Below, in pieces: positions 25,640 through 34,162 of a DNA stretch of 64,000 nt. The stretch covers positions 14,426 through 78,425 of the forward strand of contig NZ_CAMXWS010000005.1 of NCBI RefSeq assembly GCF_947253065.1, given 5' to 3'. Origin of the DNA: an uncultured Corynebacterium sp. (lineage in GTDB: Bacteria; Actinomycetota; Actinomycetes; Mycobacteriales; Mycobacteriaceae). The first letter of the stretch is position 1. Each line of letters begins with the position of its first letter. Both the position numbers and the translations under genes were made by a program. The notes below the pieces were generated by a model. It was given only the letters and a program-made list of their open reading frames with translations, was not told where the DNA came from and searched no databases.

Positions 25640-26014
25640 ATGACCATCACACAAGACCAATATGCGCTGGGTGTGTGCGGTGAATCGAGCGTGGCCGCCT
25701 GGTACGAGGAAATGGGCTATGAGATAGTCCAACTGCGTTATCGCGCCCGCAGGGGAGAGGTCGATGTGATCGCGCGGACTCCCGGCGGAACCATTGTTTT
25801 CGTCGAAGTGAAAACCCGCCGTGGCCGGAGTTTCGGCGCTGTGGAAGCGGTGACCGCAACGAAGCTGCAACGGATCCGCGCGGCCGCTTCGCAATGGCTT
25901 TCTGAAAACACGAGCGGTTACGTCGACGTGCGCTTCGATGTCGTCGAGGTGCTTTTCGACGGCGTCAACGTCTCCTCCCGCATGTACCAGGGGGTCGATG
26001 ATGCCGCTTGCTAG
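25640..26014 (+). CDS. YraN (UPF0102) family nuclease-like protein
   Basis: A 124-residue protein with a restriction-endonuclease-like core: RRGEVDVIARTPGG followed by IVFVEVKTRRGR (residues about 37-65), giving the E-x-D...E-x-K pattern. YraN proteins are almost always next to comM/dprA and are linked to recombination, but the activity is unproven. The ATG at 25640 has GAGGGG about 9 nt upstream. Its 3' end overlaps the comM start. Confidence 0.9.
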   Translation: MTITQDQYALGVCGESSVAAWYEEMGYEIVQLRYRARRGEVDVIARTPGGTIVFVEVKTRRGRSFGAVEAVTATKLQRIRAAASQWLSENTSGYVDVRFDVVEVLFDGVNVSSRMYQGVDDAAC

Positions 26015-27527
26015 TACTTTTTCCGCGACCGTTGAGGGAATTGGTGCGCACCGCGTCACTGTTGAGGCGAATGTCGGCCCTGGCTTGCCAGGCATGCACA
26101 TCGTGGGCTTGGGTGATAAAGCAGTCGGCGAATCTCGTGATCGGATCCGCACAGCTGTAGCGAATTCAACACTGCCGTGGCCACGCACCAAGATCATGGT
26201 GTCTTTGTCGCCGGCGAATCTTCCTAAATCGGGCTCTCAATTCGATCTTGCTGTGGCCCTGGCGGTGTTGGCCAGCATGGATCCGCGTGCCGAGCGTCGT
26301 CTCAAGCGCAGCCTCATCGTTGGTGAGCTCGGCCTGGGCGGCCAGTTGCGGCGCGTGGACGGCATCCTCCAAATCATTCTGGAAGCCCTCAAAGACATCG
26401 AGCATGTGATCATTCCTGCTGAGAATGCCACCGAAGCTGCCTTGGTCGGGCACCCGTCCGTGAAGACTGCTCGGAGCTTGACCGAGGCGTGGCAGTGGGC
26501 GACCGGGGAGCGGGAATTGCCAGGTTTGGAGACCATCACGCACACCGTGCAGCCCGCTTTCGTGCCGGATTTTCGTGACATCGTCGGCCAGGAGCGTGAA
26601 CGCTACGCGATGGAAGTCGCCGCAGCTGGCGCCCACCACGTGTTCATGACCGGCTCGCCAGGGTCAGGGAAGTCGATGCTGGCGGAAAGACTCCCGTCGA
26701 TCCTGCCGGATCTCTCACCCCAACAAGTCGTCGAAGCCACCGCGATCCATTCGATCTCTGGGAATTCCACTGGTGAAGTGATCATGCAAGCACCCTTTGT
26801 GGCGCCGCACCCTTCACTCGGGCGGGCAGCGCTGATCGGCGGTGGCTCCGGCATTCCACGTCCCGGCGCGGTCAGTCATGCGCACCACGGCGTGTTGTTT
26901 CTCGACGAAGTCAGTGAGATCGACGCGCACACTCTCGATTCCCTCCGCGTCCCGTTAGAAAAAGGCGAAGTCCGCCTCACTCGTGCGCGCCGAGAAGTTG
27001 TCTACCCAGCTGATTTTCAACTGGTCATGGCTGCCAATCCGTGCCGGTGTGGAGTGGATAATGCGGCGAAATGCACGTGTTCGTCGGCAGATCGGGCGAG
27101 GTACCTCCGCAATATTTCTGGTCCGCTGCGTGACCGGGTGGATATCTTCCTGACCACGTCCAGCGTCGGTGCGGTGGTCGCGCCCTCTGATACGGAGGTC
27201 AACGAGTCTTCTGCAACGATTGCTCAGCGCGTACTGGCTGCCCGGGACCGCGCTGCGTACAGGTGGGCGCGCGCAGGTCTGAGCACGAGGACGAATGCGC
27301 GTGTCCCCGGGGCAGTGCTGCGCCGTGATTTCCCCGCGAATAAAGAGGGCATGAGCGTGATCAGTAAGAAGCTTGCGGATGGTCAGCTCACTCAACGAGG
27401 CGTCGACCGGGTCTTGAAGTTGGCGTGGACAGTGGCGGATCTAGGGGGCGTCGATAAGCCGCGTCTTGCTGAGGTGATGGACGCCCTTGACTTGCGCGCC
27501 AAGCAGGAAGCGGGGGTGCTGGCATGA
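26001..27527 (+). CDS. comM: ComM/YifB-type AAA+ helicase (Mg-chelatase-like)
   Basis: ComM is a hexameric branch-migration helicase that extends recombination tracts during natural transformation. The protein (about 508 aa) has the N-terminal Lon-like domain (STFSATVEGIGAHRVTVE, then GLPGMHIVGLGDKAVGESRDR), Walker A GSPGSGKSMLAERL near residue 217, Walker B GVLFLDEVSE near 301, and the zinc-like CRCGV...KCTC motif near 350. Two tandem ATGs exist; 26001 is better spaced from AGGGGG. It overlaps yraN by 14 bp and dprA by 4 (ATGA). Repeat element site 8 lies near its 3' end. Confidence 0.93.
   Translation: MPLASTFSATVEGIGAHRVTVEANVGPGLPGMHIVGLGDKAVGESRDRIRTAVANSTLPWPRTKIMVSLSPANLPKSGSQFDLAVALAVLASMDPRAERRLKRSLIVGELGLGGQLRRVDGILQIILEALKDIEHVIIPAENATEAALVGHPSVKTARSLTEAWQWATGERELPGLETITHTVQPAFVPDFRDIVGQERERYAMEVAAAGAHHVFMTGSPGSGKSMLAERLPSILPDLSPQQVVEATAIHSISGNSTGEVIMQAPFVAPHPSLGRAALIGGGSGIPRPGAVSHAHHGVLFLDEVSEIDAHTLDSLRVPLEKGEVRLTRARREVVYPADFQLVMAANPCRCGVDNAAKCTCSSADRARYLRNISGPLRDRVDIFLTTSSVGAVVAPSDTEVNESSATIAQRVLAARDRAAYRWARAGLSTRTNARVPGAVLRRDFPANKEGMSVISKKLADGQLTQRGVDRVLKLAWTVADLGGVDKPRLAEVMDALDLRAKQEAGVLA
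27449..27459 (+). repeat. CGTCGATAAGC element, site 8
   Basis: Exact copy inside comM, read as Val-Asp-Lys in GGVDKPR. Confidence 0.9.
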
Positions 27528-28678
27528 GCTCGCTTGAATCCTGGGCATACCTGAACCGTGTGGTCGAGGGGCCGAACCGGCACGTGCAAGCGTTGCTGGC
27601 GGCCGGGCGCGACGCCGATGAAATCGCCCACGGCATCCGCACACGTGCCAGCTGGCTCGGCGAACTTGGGCCCGCGACCGAAGCGCGCTACACCTGGGAC
27701 CAGCCCGCTGAAGACCTCGCCGCTGCACAACGCGAGGGCTACACCTTGCTCACTCCGCGCTCGCACGAGTGGCCGCAAGAAGCTATCGACGCCTCCTTCA
27801 CCGCCGCCCACGCCAAAGCGGAAAAGCTTCCCTCTGACGCCTATCCGCCGCACGCCTTGTGGGTGCGCGGAAACACCAACCTTGCACAACTTTTTGCCAG
27901 TGCAGTCGGGATCGTGGGCACTCGCGCCGCATCGGCGTATGGGCACCACGCCACCGCAGACCTGTGCACGGGACTCGTGAGGCACCAGCACACGATCGTC
28001 TCCGGCGGTGCTTTGGGGATCGATACCGTGGCGCACACGACCGCGCTGGATGCTGGGGGAGCCACTGTTGTCGTCGCTGCCTGCGGTGCCGGGCAGGTCT
28101 ATCCGCGGCGTAATGAAGGGCTATTTGACAGGATCGCTGCGGAAGGCGGTGCGATTATTACTGAATACCCGCCAGGCGTCACACCGGATCGGCACCGTTT
28201 TCTCACCCGCAACCGTCTCGTTGCAGCTTTGACGCAGGGCACCATCGTTGTGGAAGCAGCGTTTCGGTCAGGTGCACTGAACACGCTCAAATGGGTCGAA
28301 GCCTTCAAGCGCGTAGGCATGGCTGTGCCCGGGCCGATCCTGGGGCCGGGCTCGTTGGGGACGAACCTGGCCATCCGCGACGGGCGTGCCAACATGGTCT
28401 TGAGTGCCGACGACGCCCACGAACAACTCAGCCCCATTGGCACATCGGATGTCGACGGCCAGTACGAAATTGACTTTGCTGCCGACGCGATCCAGAAGCT
28501 CTCTCGCAATGAGCTACGCGTCTACGATTCGCTCCCGCTCACCGACACCGGTGGACTCGAAGCCAGCTACGTAGCCCAAGCATGCGGGTTCAGCATCGGA
28601 CTGACCGTGCATCTGCTCATGGACCTCTCCGGCAAGGGGCTGGTCGCCAGGACTGGGCAGGTCTGGCGACGCGTGTAG
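27524..28678 (+). CDS. dprA: DNA-processing protein DprA
   Basis: Loads RecA on incoming single-stranded DNA in transformable bacteria, though widely conserved elsewhere. The Rossmann-like core runs from VGIVGTRAASAYGHHA (near residue 127) through SGGALGIDTVAHTTAL (near 158) to FLTRNRLVAALTQGTIVVEA (near 225). A C-terminal winged-helix-like domain follows (about 320-384). 384 aa. The ATGA overlap with comM shows translational coupling, and together with yraN it forms the DNA-processing operon. Confidence 0.95.
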   Translation: MSSLESWAYLNRVVEGPNRHVQALLAAGRDADEIAHGIRTRASWLGELGPATEARYTWDQPAEDLAAAQREGYTLLTPRSHEWPQEAIDASFTAAHAKAEKLPSDAYPPHALWVRGNTNLAQLFASAVGIVGTRAASAYGHHATADLCTGLVRHQHTIVSGGALGIDTVAHTTALDAGGATVVVAACGAGQVYPRRNEGLFDRIAAEGGAIITEYPPGVTPDRHRFLTRNRLVAALTQGTIVVEAAFRSGALNTLKWVEAFKRVGMAVPGPILGPGSLGTNLAIRDGRANMVLSADDAHEQLSPIGTSDVDGQYEIDFAADAIQKLSRNELRVYDSLPLTDTGGLEASYVAQACGFSIGLTVHLLMDLSGKGLVARTGQVWRRV

Positions 28679-28743
28679 CCAACGCCAACCAAACCCGCCG
28701 AACTATACTGCCGCGCAGACACCTTCTTTCAGGAGAGGGGTCG

Positions 28744-29682
28744 GTGCGGCAGTTTTTCAATATTTCTCAAACAGGGCAGGCGGACGTGGCAGAGCGGATC
28801 ACACAGCTCGAAGCAGCGATCGATGACTTTGCTGACTACGCGCTGCTGGTCAAAGGGCGCTCCGCGGCGACAGTGAAGGGGTACCGCAGCGACCTGCGCA
28901 CACTGGTGCCTTTTGTAGAGACTTTCGCCGACTTCACACTGCCCAATCTCAGGTCCTGGCTGGCTAGCGCGATGCGTGAGGGGCTTGCGCGTTCCACGAT
29001 GGCGCGACGCACCGCGGCCGCGCGCGCTTTTTCCACGTGGGCCTATGAACGCGGGCACCTCGCCTCGGACGTCGCGGCGCGACTGGCCACGCCCCAGGTG
29101 AACCGCCACCTGCCAGACGTGGTCACCCCAGTACGCGCCGGGCAGCTCGTCGAAGCGCAGATCAACGCGGACACCGACTCGCCTGAAGCCGCGCGCGACC
29201 GTGCGATGCTCGAGCTCCTCTACGCCACTGGCATGCGTGTTGCGGAACTCACCGGCCTCAACATGGCAGACATTGATGCTTCTCGACGCCTCGCCCGCGT
29301 CACCGGCAAAGGCAACAAACAACGCGTCGTCCCCTTCGGCGAGAACGCTGCGACGGCGATTGAGGCGTGGCAGGACAGGCGCGGGGAATTACTCAAATCA
29401 CGCGACGAGACTGCTCTCTTCCTCGGTTCCCGTGGTGGGCGTATTGACCAACGCCAAGTCCGTCGCGTCGTGGAGCGCGCTGCCCAGCGCACAGGCGACA
29501 GTGACTTAAGCCCCCACGCCCTTCGCCATAGCGCTGCAACGCACATGCTCGAAGGGGGAGCGGACCTGCGCGTTGTCCAGGAGCTGCTTGGGCATTCGTC
29601 GCTTCAGACCACACAGATCTACACCCACGTTTCGGCGCAGCGCCTCAAGAGCGTGTACGACCAGGCGCATCCACGGGCTTGA
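28744..29682 (+). CDS. xerC: Tyrosine recombinase XerC
   Basis: Resolves chromosome dimers at dif together with XerD. The 312-residue protein has a SAM-like N-terminal core-binding domain (residues about 15-110) and a catalytic domain with the first Arg in GMRVAELTGLN (about 164), the HxxR pair in SPHALRHSAATHM (about 258), and the nucleophile Tyr in QIYTHVSAQR (about 292). The GTG at 28744 has GGAGAGGGG 3-5 nt upstream. It follows dprA by 65 bp, the usual neighbourhood. Its last 38 bp overlap the convergent M23 peptidase gene. Confidence 0.93.
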   Translation: MRQFFNISQTGQADVAERITQLEAAIDDFADYALLVKGRSAATVKGYRSDLRTLVPFVETFADFTLPNLRSWLASAMREGLARSTMARRTAAARAFSTWAYERGHLASDVAARLATPQVNRHLPDVVTPVRAGQLVEAQINADTDSPEAARDRAMLELLYATGMRVAELTGLNMADIDASRRLARVTGKGNKQRVVPFGENAATAIEAWQDRRGELLKSRDETALFLGSRGGRIDQRQVRRVVERAAQRTGDSDLSPHALRHSAATHMLEGGADLRVVQELLGHSSLQTTQIYTHVSAQRLKSVYDQAHPRA

Positions 29683-30166
29683 GGCGGATCGGGGGAGCGT
29701 CGAGCAGCGAGAGCGGATTGATATAAGAATCCTTTCCCGTCAACGCACCCCAGTGCAGACCAGCGTGATCACCCGCAGGTGGTGCCATCCGTCCGATCGG
29801 ATCGCCTTCTGTTACACGGTCGCCGACCTTCACAATGGCGTGCACCGGCTGATATGTCGTCCGGATCCCATCAGCATGATCCACCGAGACCACCGGCACG
29901 CCCGCCACTACGCCAGTAAAAGCCACCACACCGTCCTCCGCGGACACGATTGTCTGCCCCGTCCGCGCCGCCAGATCAACGCCACGATGCCCAGGCAGCC
30001 AGTTCTTCTCCGGGATATCTGCACGCCGCGTCACATTGCTCGCATGCGCTTCCCCCGTCACCGGATCCACATACGCCCACGCCGGCGGAGCTGAGCCCAA
30101 CAAAGCAAGAAAAACAGTCAACACACAGGAGCGCGGTAAAAAATGCGAAGTTTTCATGGTGCTCAT
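29645..30166 (-). CDS. Secreted M23 (LytM-type) peptidase
   Basis: Exported 173-residue protein. A signal peptide is clear (KTSHFLPRSCVLTVFLALLGS, cleavage expected after WA in PPAWA-YVDP). The peptidase domain has the zinc-ligand motif GHRGVDLAA and the second His in AGLHWGALTG; the usual HLHFE is here LHWGA. Such enzymes cleave peptidoglycan cross-links or act as inactive activators of other hydrolases. Starts at 30166 or 30157 are both possible and neither has a clear ribosome site. It is convergent with xerC and divergent from rpsB. Confidence 0.85.
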   Translation of the reverse strand: MSTMKTSHFLPRSCVLTVFLALLGSAPPAWAYVDPVTGEAHASNVTRRADIPEKNWLPGHRGVDLAARTGQTIVSAEDGVVAFTGVVAGVPVVSVDHADGIRTTYQPVHAIVKVGDRVTEGDPIGRMAPPAGDHAGLHWGALTGKDSYINPLSLLDAPPIRLKPVDAPGRTRS

Positions 30167-30191
30167 TGTGGCGGGGAGGGGGACCACGGGG

Positions 30192-30202
30192 CGTCGATAA
30201 GC
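30192..30202 (+). repeat. CGTCGATAAGC element, site 9
   Basis: Exact copy in the M23 peptidase/rpsB intergenic region, with the commonest flanks GG before and G after. Confidence 0.9.
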
Positions 30203-30401
30203 GAAATGCCTGTGGATAACTCCCCGCGCGCCGCGAATTGGCGCACACCCAGCAACGATGTAAGCTTGGTGCCCAGCAGTGTGTCCGCTCTGGAGGCACT
30301 GACTACGCGCGGCGAAAATGCCTGGTCACAGCTGTGGCAGGGTGCTGCACTCCGCAACGGTCCTCCCACGCAACGTGGAAGGCGCGGATCCAGCTCGCCG
30401 C

Positions 30402-30407
30402 TAGGGT
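30402..30407 (+). promoter_or_regulatory. -10 hexamer TAGGGT of rpsB
   Basis: TAGGGT 63 nt before the rpsB start. Confidence 0.45.
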
Positions 30408-30470
30408 GTGGGCAAAACCCGCACAAACTGTAAGAAACCGAACAACTTTAACTCCCAAGGAGACATTCCC

Positions 30471-31298
30471 ATGGCAGTCGTAACCATGCGTGAACTCCTC
30501 GACGCAGGTGTCCACTTCGGCCACCAGACGCGTCGTTGGAACCCGAAGATGCGTCGCTTCATCTTCACCGACCGCAACGGCATCTACATCATCGACCTGC
30601 AGCAGACGCTGACCTACATCGATGAGGCATACGAATTCGTCAAGGAGACCGTCGCACACGGCGGCACCATCCTCTTCGTTGGTACCAAGAAGCAGGCTCA
30701 GGAGCCGGTCCAGGAAGAGGCCGAGCGCGTGGGCATGCCGTACGTCAACCACCGCTGGCTCGGCGGCATGCTGACCAACTTCCAGACCGTTTCCAAGCGC
30801 CTTGCCCGCATGAAGGAACTGCAGGCAATGGACGCAGCCGAGGACGGCTACGCAGGTCGCGGCAAGAAGGAAATCCTCATGCTCACCCGCGAGCGCACCA
30901 AGCTCGAGCGCGTGCTGGGTGGCATTTCCGACATGACCAAGACCCCGTCCGCTCTGTGGATCGTCGACACCAACAAGGAGCACATCGCTGTCTCCGAGGC
31001 GCAGAAGCTGCGCATTCCGGTTGTTGCAATCCTGGACACCAACTGCGACCCGGACCTCGTCGACTACCCGATCCCGGGCAACGACGACGCAATCCGCTCC
31101 GTCAAGCTGCTCACCCACATCGTGGGCGAGGCAGTTGTTGCTGGTAAGCAGCAGCGCGAGGAGCGTCAGCTGGCTAAGGCCCGCGAGGCAGCCGGCGACG
31201 CACCAGCCGAGCAGGCAGCACAGCCGGAGACCCCGGCAGCTGAGGCAACCGAGAAGACCGAGGCAGCCCCGGCCGAAAAGGCTGAGGCAGACAAGTAA
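30471..31298 (+). CDS. rpsB: 30S ribosomal protein S2
   Basis: S2 completes the 30S subunit and bridges to S1. The 275-residue protein opens MAVVTMRELLDAGVHFGHQT and has the signature WNPKMRRFIFTDRNGIYIID and VVAILDTNCDPDLVDYPIPG. A short Ala/Glu/Pro tail ends the protein (about 245-275). The ATG at 30471 has AAGGAG 7 nt upstream. It is followed by a long terminator hairpin and then tsf, the usual partner. Confidence 0.98.
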   Translation: MAVVTMRELLDAGVHFGHQTRRWNPKMRRFIFTDRNGIYIIDLQQTLTYIDEAYEFVKETVAHGGTILFVGTKKQAQEPVQEEAERVGMPYVNHRWLGGMLTNFQTVSKRLARMKELQAMDAAEDGYAGRGKKEILMLTRERTKLERVLGGISDMTKTPSALWIVDTNKEHIAVSEAQKLRIPVVAILDTNCDPDLVDYPIPGNDDAIRSVKLLTHIVGEAVVAGKQQREERQLAKAREAAGDAPAEQAAQPETPAAEATEKTEAAPAEKAEADK

Positions 31299-31360
31299 GT
31301 CGACTCCGCTTCACCAACGATGACGGCGCAGGCTTAATCGCCTCGCCGACATCACGCAGC

Positions 31361-31424
31361 AGCCCCCGCGTCCCCACCACGACGTCCTAATTTCATGTCA
31401 GGACGCGGGTCGCGGGGGCTTTTG
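31361..31424 (+). terminator. Terminator of rpsB
   Basis: Outer 10-bp stem AGCCCCCGCG / CGCGGGGGCT enclosing a second hairpin GTCCT/AGGAC, followed by TTTTGCTTG. Confidence 0.85.
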
Positions 31425-31468
31425 CTTGCGACATGACAGCACGGACTGCCGCGGCGCGGTTAGTCCAC

Positions 31469-31474
31469 TACGCT
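31469..31474 (+). promoter_or_regulatory. -10 candidate TACGCT of tsf
   Basis: TACGCT, 55 nt before the tsf start and after the rpsB terminator, indicates that tsf has its own promoter. Confidence 0.35.
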
Positions 31475-31529
31475 GTCAGATGACCTTTACACAATCTTTA
31501 GTCCCACTTACGAGGAGGGTCGCCCAACT

Positions 31530-32348
31530 ATGGCGAACTACACCGCTGCAGACGTGAAGAAGCTGCGCGAAACCACCGGTTCCGGCATGCTCGACTGCAA
31601 GAAGGCCCTGGAGGAATCGGCCGGCGATTTCGAGAAGGCTGTTGAGATCCTGCGCATCAAGGGTGCAAAGGACGTGGGCAAGCGCGCTGAGCGCAACGCT
31701 CTCGAGGGCCTCGTTGCTGTTTCCGGCAACACGATCGTGGAGATTAACTCCGAGACCGACTTCGTGGCTAAGAACGACGAGTTCAAGCAGCTTGCCGACG
31801 ATATCGCTGCAGGCGCTGCCGCCGTCAAGGCCAACACCCCGGAGGAGCTCGCTTCCGCTGATGTCAAGGGCCAGACCGCTGAGGACGCTCTTCAGGCTCT
31901 GTCCGCCAAGATCGGCGAGAAGCTGGAGCTGCGTCGTGCCGCCACCATCGAGGGCGACAAGGTCGAGGTGTACCTGCACCAGAAGGCTGCTGACCTGCCG
32001 CCGGCTGTTGGCGTGCTCGTCGCTTACACCGGTGACAGCGCTGAGGCTGCACACCAGGTCGCTCTGCAGATCGCTGCGATGAAGGCTCGTTACCTGTCCA
32101 AGGAGTCCATCCCGGCTGACGTCGTCGAGAAGGAGCGTGCAGTCCAGGAGGAGATCACCCGCGGCGAGGGCAAGCCGGAGGCTGCGATCGAGAAGATCGT
32201 CGAGGGCCGTCTGGGTGGCTTCTTCAAGGATGTCGCTCTGCTTGAGCAGCCGTCCCTGGCTGATTCCAAGAAGACCGTCCGTCAGTTCGCTGAGGAGAAC
32301 GGCATTGAGGTCACTGACTTCATCCGCTTCGAGGTTGGCCAGCAGTAA
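31530..32348 (+). CDS. tsf: Elongation factor Ts
   Basis: Guanine-nucleotide exchange factor for EF-Tu. The 272-residue protein begins with the UBA-like domain ANYTAADVKKLRETTGSGML, followed by the core motif ETDFVAKNDEFKQLAD (about 72-87) and the second subdomain YLHQKAADLPPAVGVLVAYT, ending QFAEENGIEVTDFIRFEVGQ. The ATG is preceded by GAGGAGGG 10 nt upstream. Its terminator is unusual in having the dispersed 11-mer element as its apex. Confidence 0.98.
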   Translation: MANYTAADVKKLRETTGSGMLDCKKALEESAGDFEKAVEILRIKGAKDVGKRAERNALEGLVAVSGNTIVEINSETDFVAKNDEFKQLADDIAAGAAAVKANTPEELASADVKGQTAEDALQALSAKIGEKLELRRAATIEGDKVEVYLHQKAADLPPAVGVLVAYTGDSAEAAHQVALQIAAMKARYLSKESIPADVVEKERAVQEEITRGEGKPEAAIEKIVEGRLGGFFKDVALLEQPSLADSKKTVRQFAEENGIEVTDFIRFEVGQQ

Positions 32349-32363
32349 GCATTAGCTTGCACG

Positions 32364-32414
32364 AAGGATCTCGGTTGCACCGCTTATCGACGGTGGACTG
32401 AGATCCTTTTCTTT
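32364..32414 (+). terminator. tsf terminator with repeat element at its apex
   Basis: Outer stem AAGGATCTC (32364-32372) / GAGATCCTT (32400-32408), inner stem CACCG / CGGTG, and an 8-nt loop CTTATCGA. The element GCTTATCGACG (32382-32392) is exactly the loop plus its closing bases. TTTTCTTTT follows. Confidence 0.85.
32382..32392 (-). repeat. CGTCGATAAGC element, site 10
   Basis: Exact copy forming the loop of the tsf terminator. Confidence 0.9.
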
Positions 32415-32433
32415 TGCCGCCCCCACATCACGC

Positions 32434-32439
32434 TAGAAT
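32434..32439 (+). promoter_or_regulatory. -10 hexamer TAGAAT of pyrH
   Basis: TAGAAT 41 nt before the pyrH start, downstream of the tsf terminator. Confidence 0.45.
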
Positions 32440-32479
32440 CGGTTGATGAATTTTCGCAGCTTTAATTAAGGAGTTTTCG

Positions 32480-33232
32480 GTGACCGACCACGGGACTGTC
32501 AACAGCAACGACACGGATTCCACGAGCCGCCACGGGTATAAGCGCGTCATGTTGAAGCTCGGTGGCGAGATGTTCGGCGGTGGCAATGTCGGCATCGACC
32601 CGGATGTGGTTGAGAACGTGGCGAAGCAGATCGCTGAAGTCGTCGAGCAAGGTGCCGAGGTCGCTGTGGTCATCGGTGGCGGCAATTTCTTCCGTGGTGC
32701 GCAGCTCTCGCAGCGTGGCATGGACCGCGCTCGCTCGGACTACATGGGCATGCTCGGCACCGTGATGAATTGTCTGGCGCTGCAGGACTTCCTGCAGCAG
32801 TTGGGTGTCGATTGCCGTGTGCAGACGGCGATCAACATGGCGCAGATCGCGGAGCCGTATTTGCCGCTGCGTGCTGCCCGTCACTTGGAGAAGGGACGTG
32901 TTGTCATCTTCGGTGCGGGCATGGGTATGCCGTACTTCTCCACCGACACCACGGCTGCGCAGCGTGCCCTGGAGATCGGCTGCGAGGTGCTCTTGATGGC
33001 CAAGGCCGTTGATGGCGTGTACTCCGATGACCCGCGCACCAACCCGGACGCGGAGTTCTACAGCGAGATCAGCCCGCGTGAGGCGATTGAGAAGGGTCTT
33101 AAGGTCGCCGATGCCACCGCCTTCAGCCTGTGCATGGACAATAAGATGCCGATTTTGGTGTTCAACCTGCTCAAGGAAGGCAATATCGCTCGTGCGGTGT
33201 CGGGTGAGCAGATCGGCACGCTCGTTCAGTAA
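32480..33232 (+). CDS. pyrH: UMP kinase
   Basis: Phosphorylates UMP to UDP in pyrimidine synthesis; usually inhibited by UTP. The amino-acid-kinase fold shows KRVMLKLGGEMFGGG (residues about 22-36), VVIGGGNFFRGAQL (about 63-76) and GAGMGMPYFSTDTTAAQRA (about 145-163), with VDGVYSDDPRTNPDA. 250 aa. The GTG at 32480 has AAGGAG 7 nt upstream. The next gene, a DMT-like transporter, starts at the base after its stop. Confidence 0.97.
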   Translation: MTDHGTVNSNDTDSTSRHGYKRVMLKLGGEMFGGGNVGIDPDVVENVAKQIAEVVEQGAEVAVVIGGGNFFRGAQLSQRGMDRARSDYMGMLGTVMNCLALQDFLQQLGVDCRVQTAINMAQIAEPYLPLRAARHLEKGRVVIFGAGMGMPYFSTDTTAAQRALEIGCEVLLMAKAVDGVYSDDPRTNPDAEFYSEISPREAIEKGLKVADATAFSLCMDNKMPILVFNLLKEGNIARAVSGEQIGTLVQ

Positions 33233-34162
33233 ATGTTAACTGCAGCTGCCATGGGCGCGGGTGCTGTCATCCCCGCCCAAACCGCGGTGAATGCACGTCT
33301 GCGCGCCAGTATTGGTGCGCCGATTCCCGCGGCGTTCATTTCGTTTCTGATCGCGTTCGTCTGCGCTGTTGTTCTCGCTGGAGTCTTGGCGCTGACAACA
33401 GGACCGTCGATTGACCTCACGCAAGCTTTTGGCGAGCCGTGGTGGGTGTGGATCGGCGGCCTCATGGGCGTCATCTTCATCACCGGCAACGTGATCTTGT
33501 TCCCCAAGATCGGCAGTGTGGAAACGGTCGTCCTGCCGATTCTGGGGCAGGTGATCATGGCATTGGTGATCGATAATTTCGGTCTCTTTGGTGCTGCGGT
33601 CACACCGGTGAATTTTGCTCGCGTACTCGGTGCCTTGATCGTCGTGGCAGGCATCGTCCTTGTTCACGTGGTGGGCAAGGATGCCACAGCGACAGGGGAC
33701 ACGCACGCTCCTGGTGCCCTCGCCGCGTGGCGAGCCTTCGGCGTCTTCATGGGCATGTGCTCTGCCAGCCAGACCGCCGCGAACGGCTATCTCGGCGAAG
33801 TCCTGGGCAGCTCCATTCAGGCGGGCGCTGTCAATCTTGGCGTCGGCGTGACGCTGCTCTTCCTGCTCAGCATTCTGTTGAAGGATTCCCGCACGGCTCT
33901 CCTTTCCGGCATTGAGCCTGGCCCGTGGTGGATGTGGCTCGGCGGTGTCTTCGGCGCGATCTTCGTGGTGGGAGCAGCGACATTGTCACCGCTGATCGGC
34001 ACGGGCGCGACCGTCATCGGAATTCTGGCAGGCACGATTCTCGCAGGCCAGATCATTGAGAGGTTCGGTCTCTTCGGGGCTCCACGCAGCGTGCTTAAGC
34101 CGGTGCGTGTGCTGGGCCTCGTGCTTGTCTTCGCGGGCGCAGTGCTAGTCCGCGCGCTGTAG
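33233..34162 (+). CDS. DUF606/YdcZ-type DMT transporter with internal duplication
   Basis: Integral membrane protein of 309 aa with about 10 helices arranged as two homologous halves: MGAGAVIPAQTAVNARLRAS and FMGMCSASQTAANGYLGEVL open each half, WWVWIGGLMGVIFITGNVIL and WWMWLGGVFGAIFVVGAATL follow, and IDNFGLFGA / IERFGLFGA recur. This is the EamA/DMT-like DUF606 family; substrates are unknown. The ATG follows the pyrH stop directly, so it must be translationally coupled. It overlaps the convergent amidase gene by 18 bp. Confidence 0.85.
   Translation: MLTAAAMGAGAVIPAQTAVNARLRASIGAPIPAAFISFLIAFVCAVVLAGVLALTTGPSIDLTQAFGEPWWVWIGGLMGVIFITGNVILFPKIGSVETVVLPILGQVIMALVIDNFGLFGAAVTPVNFARVLGALIVVAGIVLVHVVGKDATATGDTHAPGALAAWRAFGVFMGMCSASQTAANGYLGEVLGSSIQAGAVNLGVGVTLLFLLSILLKDSRTALLSGIEPGPWWMWLGGVFGAIFVVGAATLSPLIGTGATVIGILAGTILAGQIIERFGLFGAPRSVLKPVRVLGLVLVFAGAVLVRAL

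Larger units (their letters stand above)
30167..30470. other. 304-bp intergenic region upstream of rpsB
   Basis: No gene is supported. It contains repeat element site 9 near the M23 start, GC-rich sequence without obvious hairpins, and the rpsB promoter candidate at 30402-30407. Confidence 0.5.
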
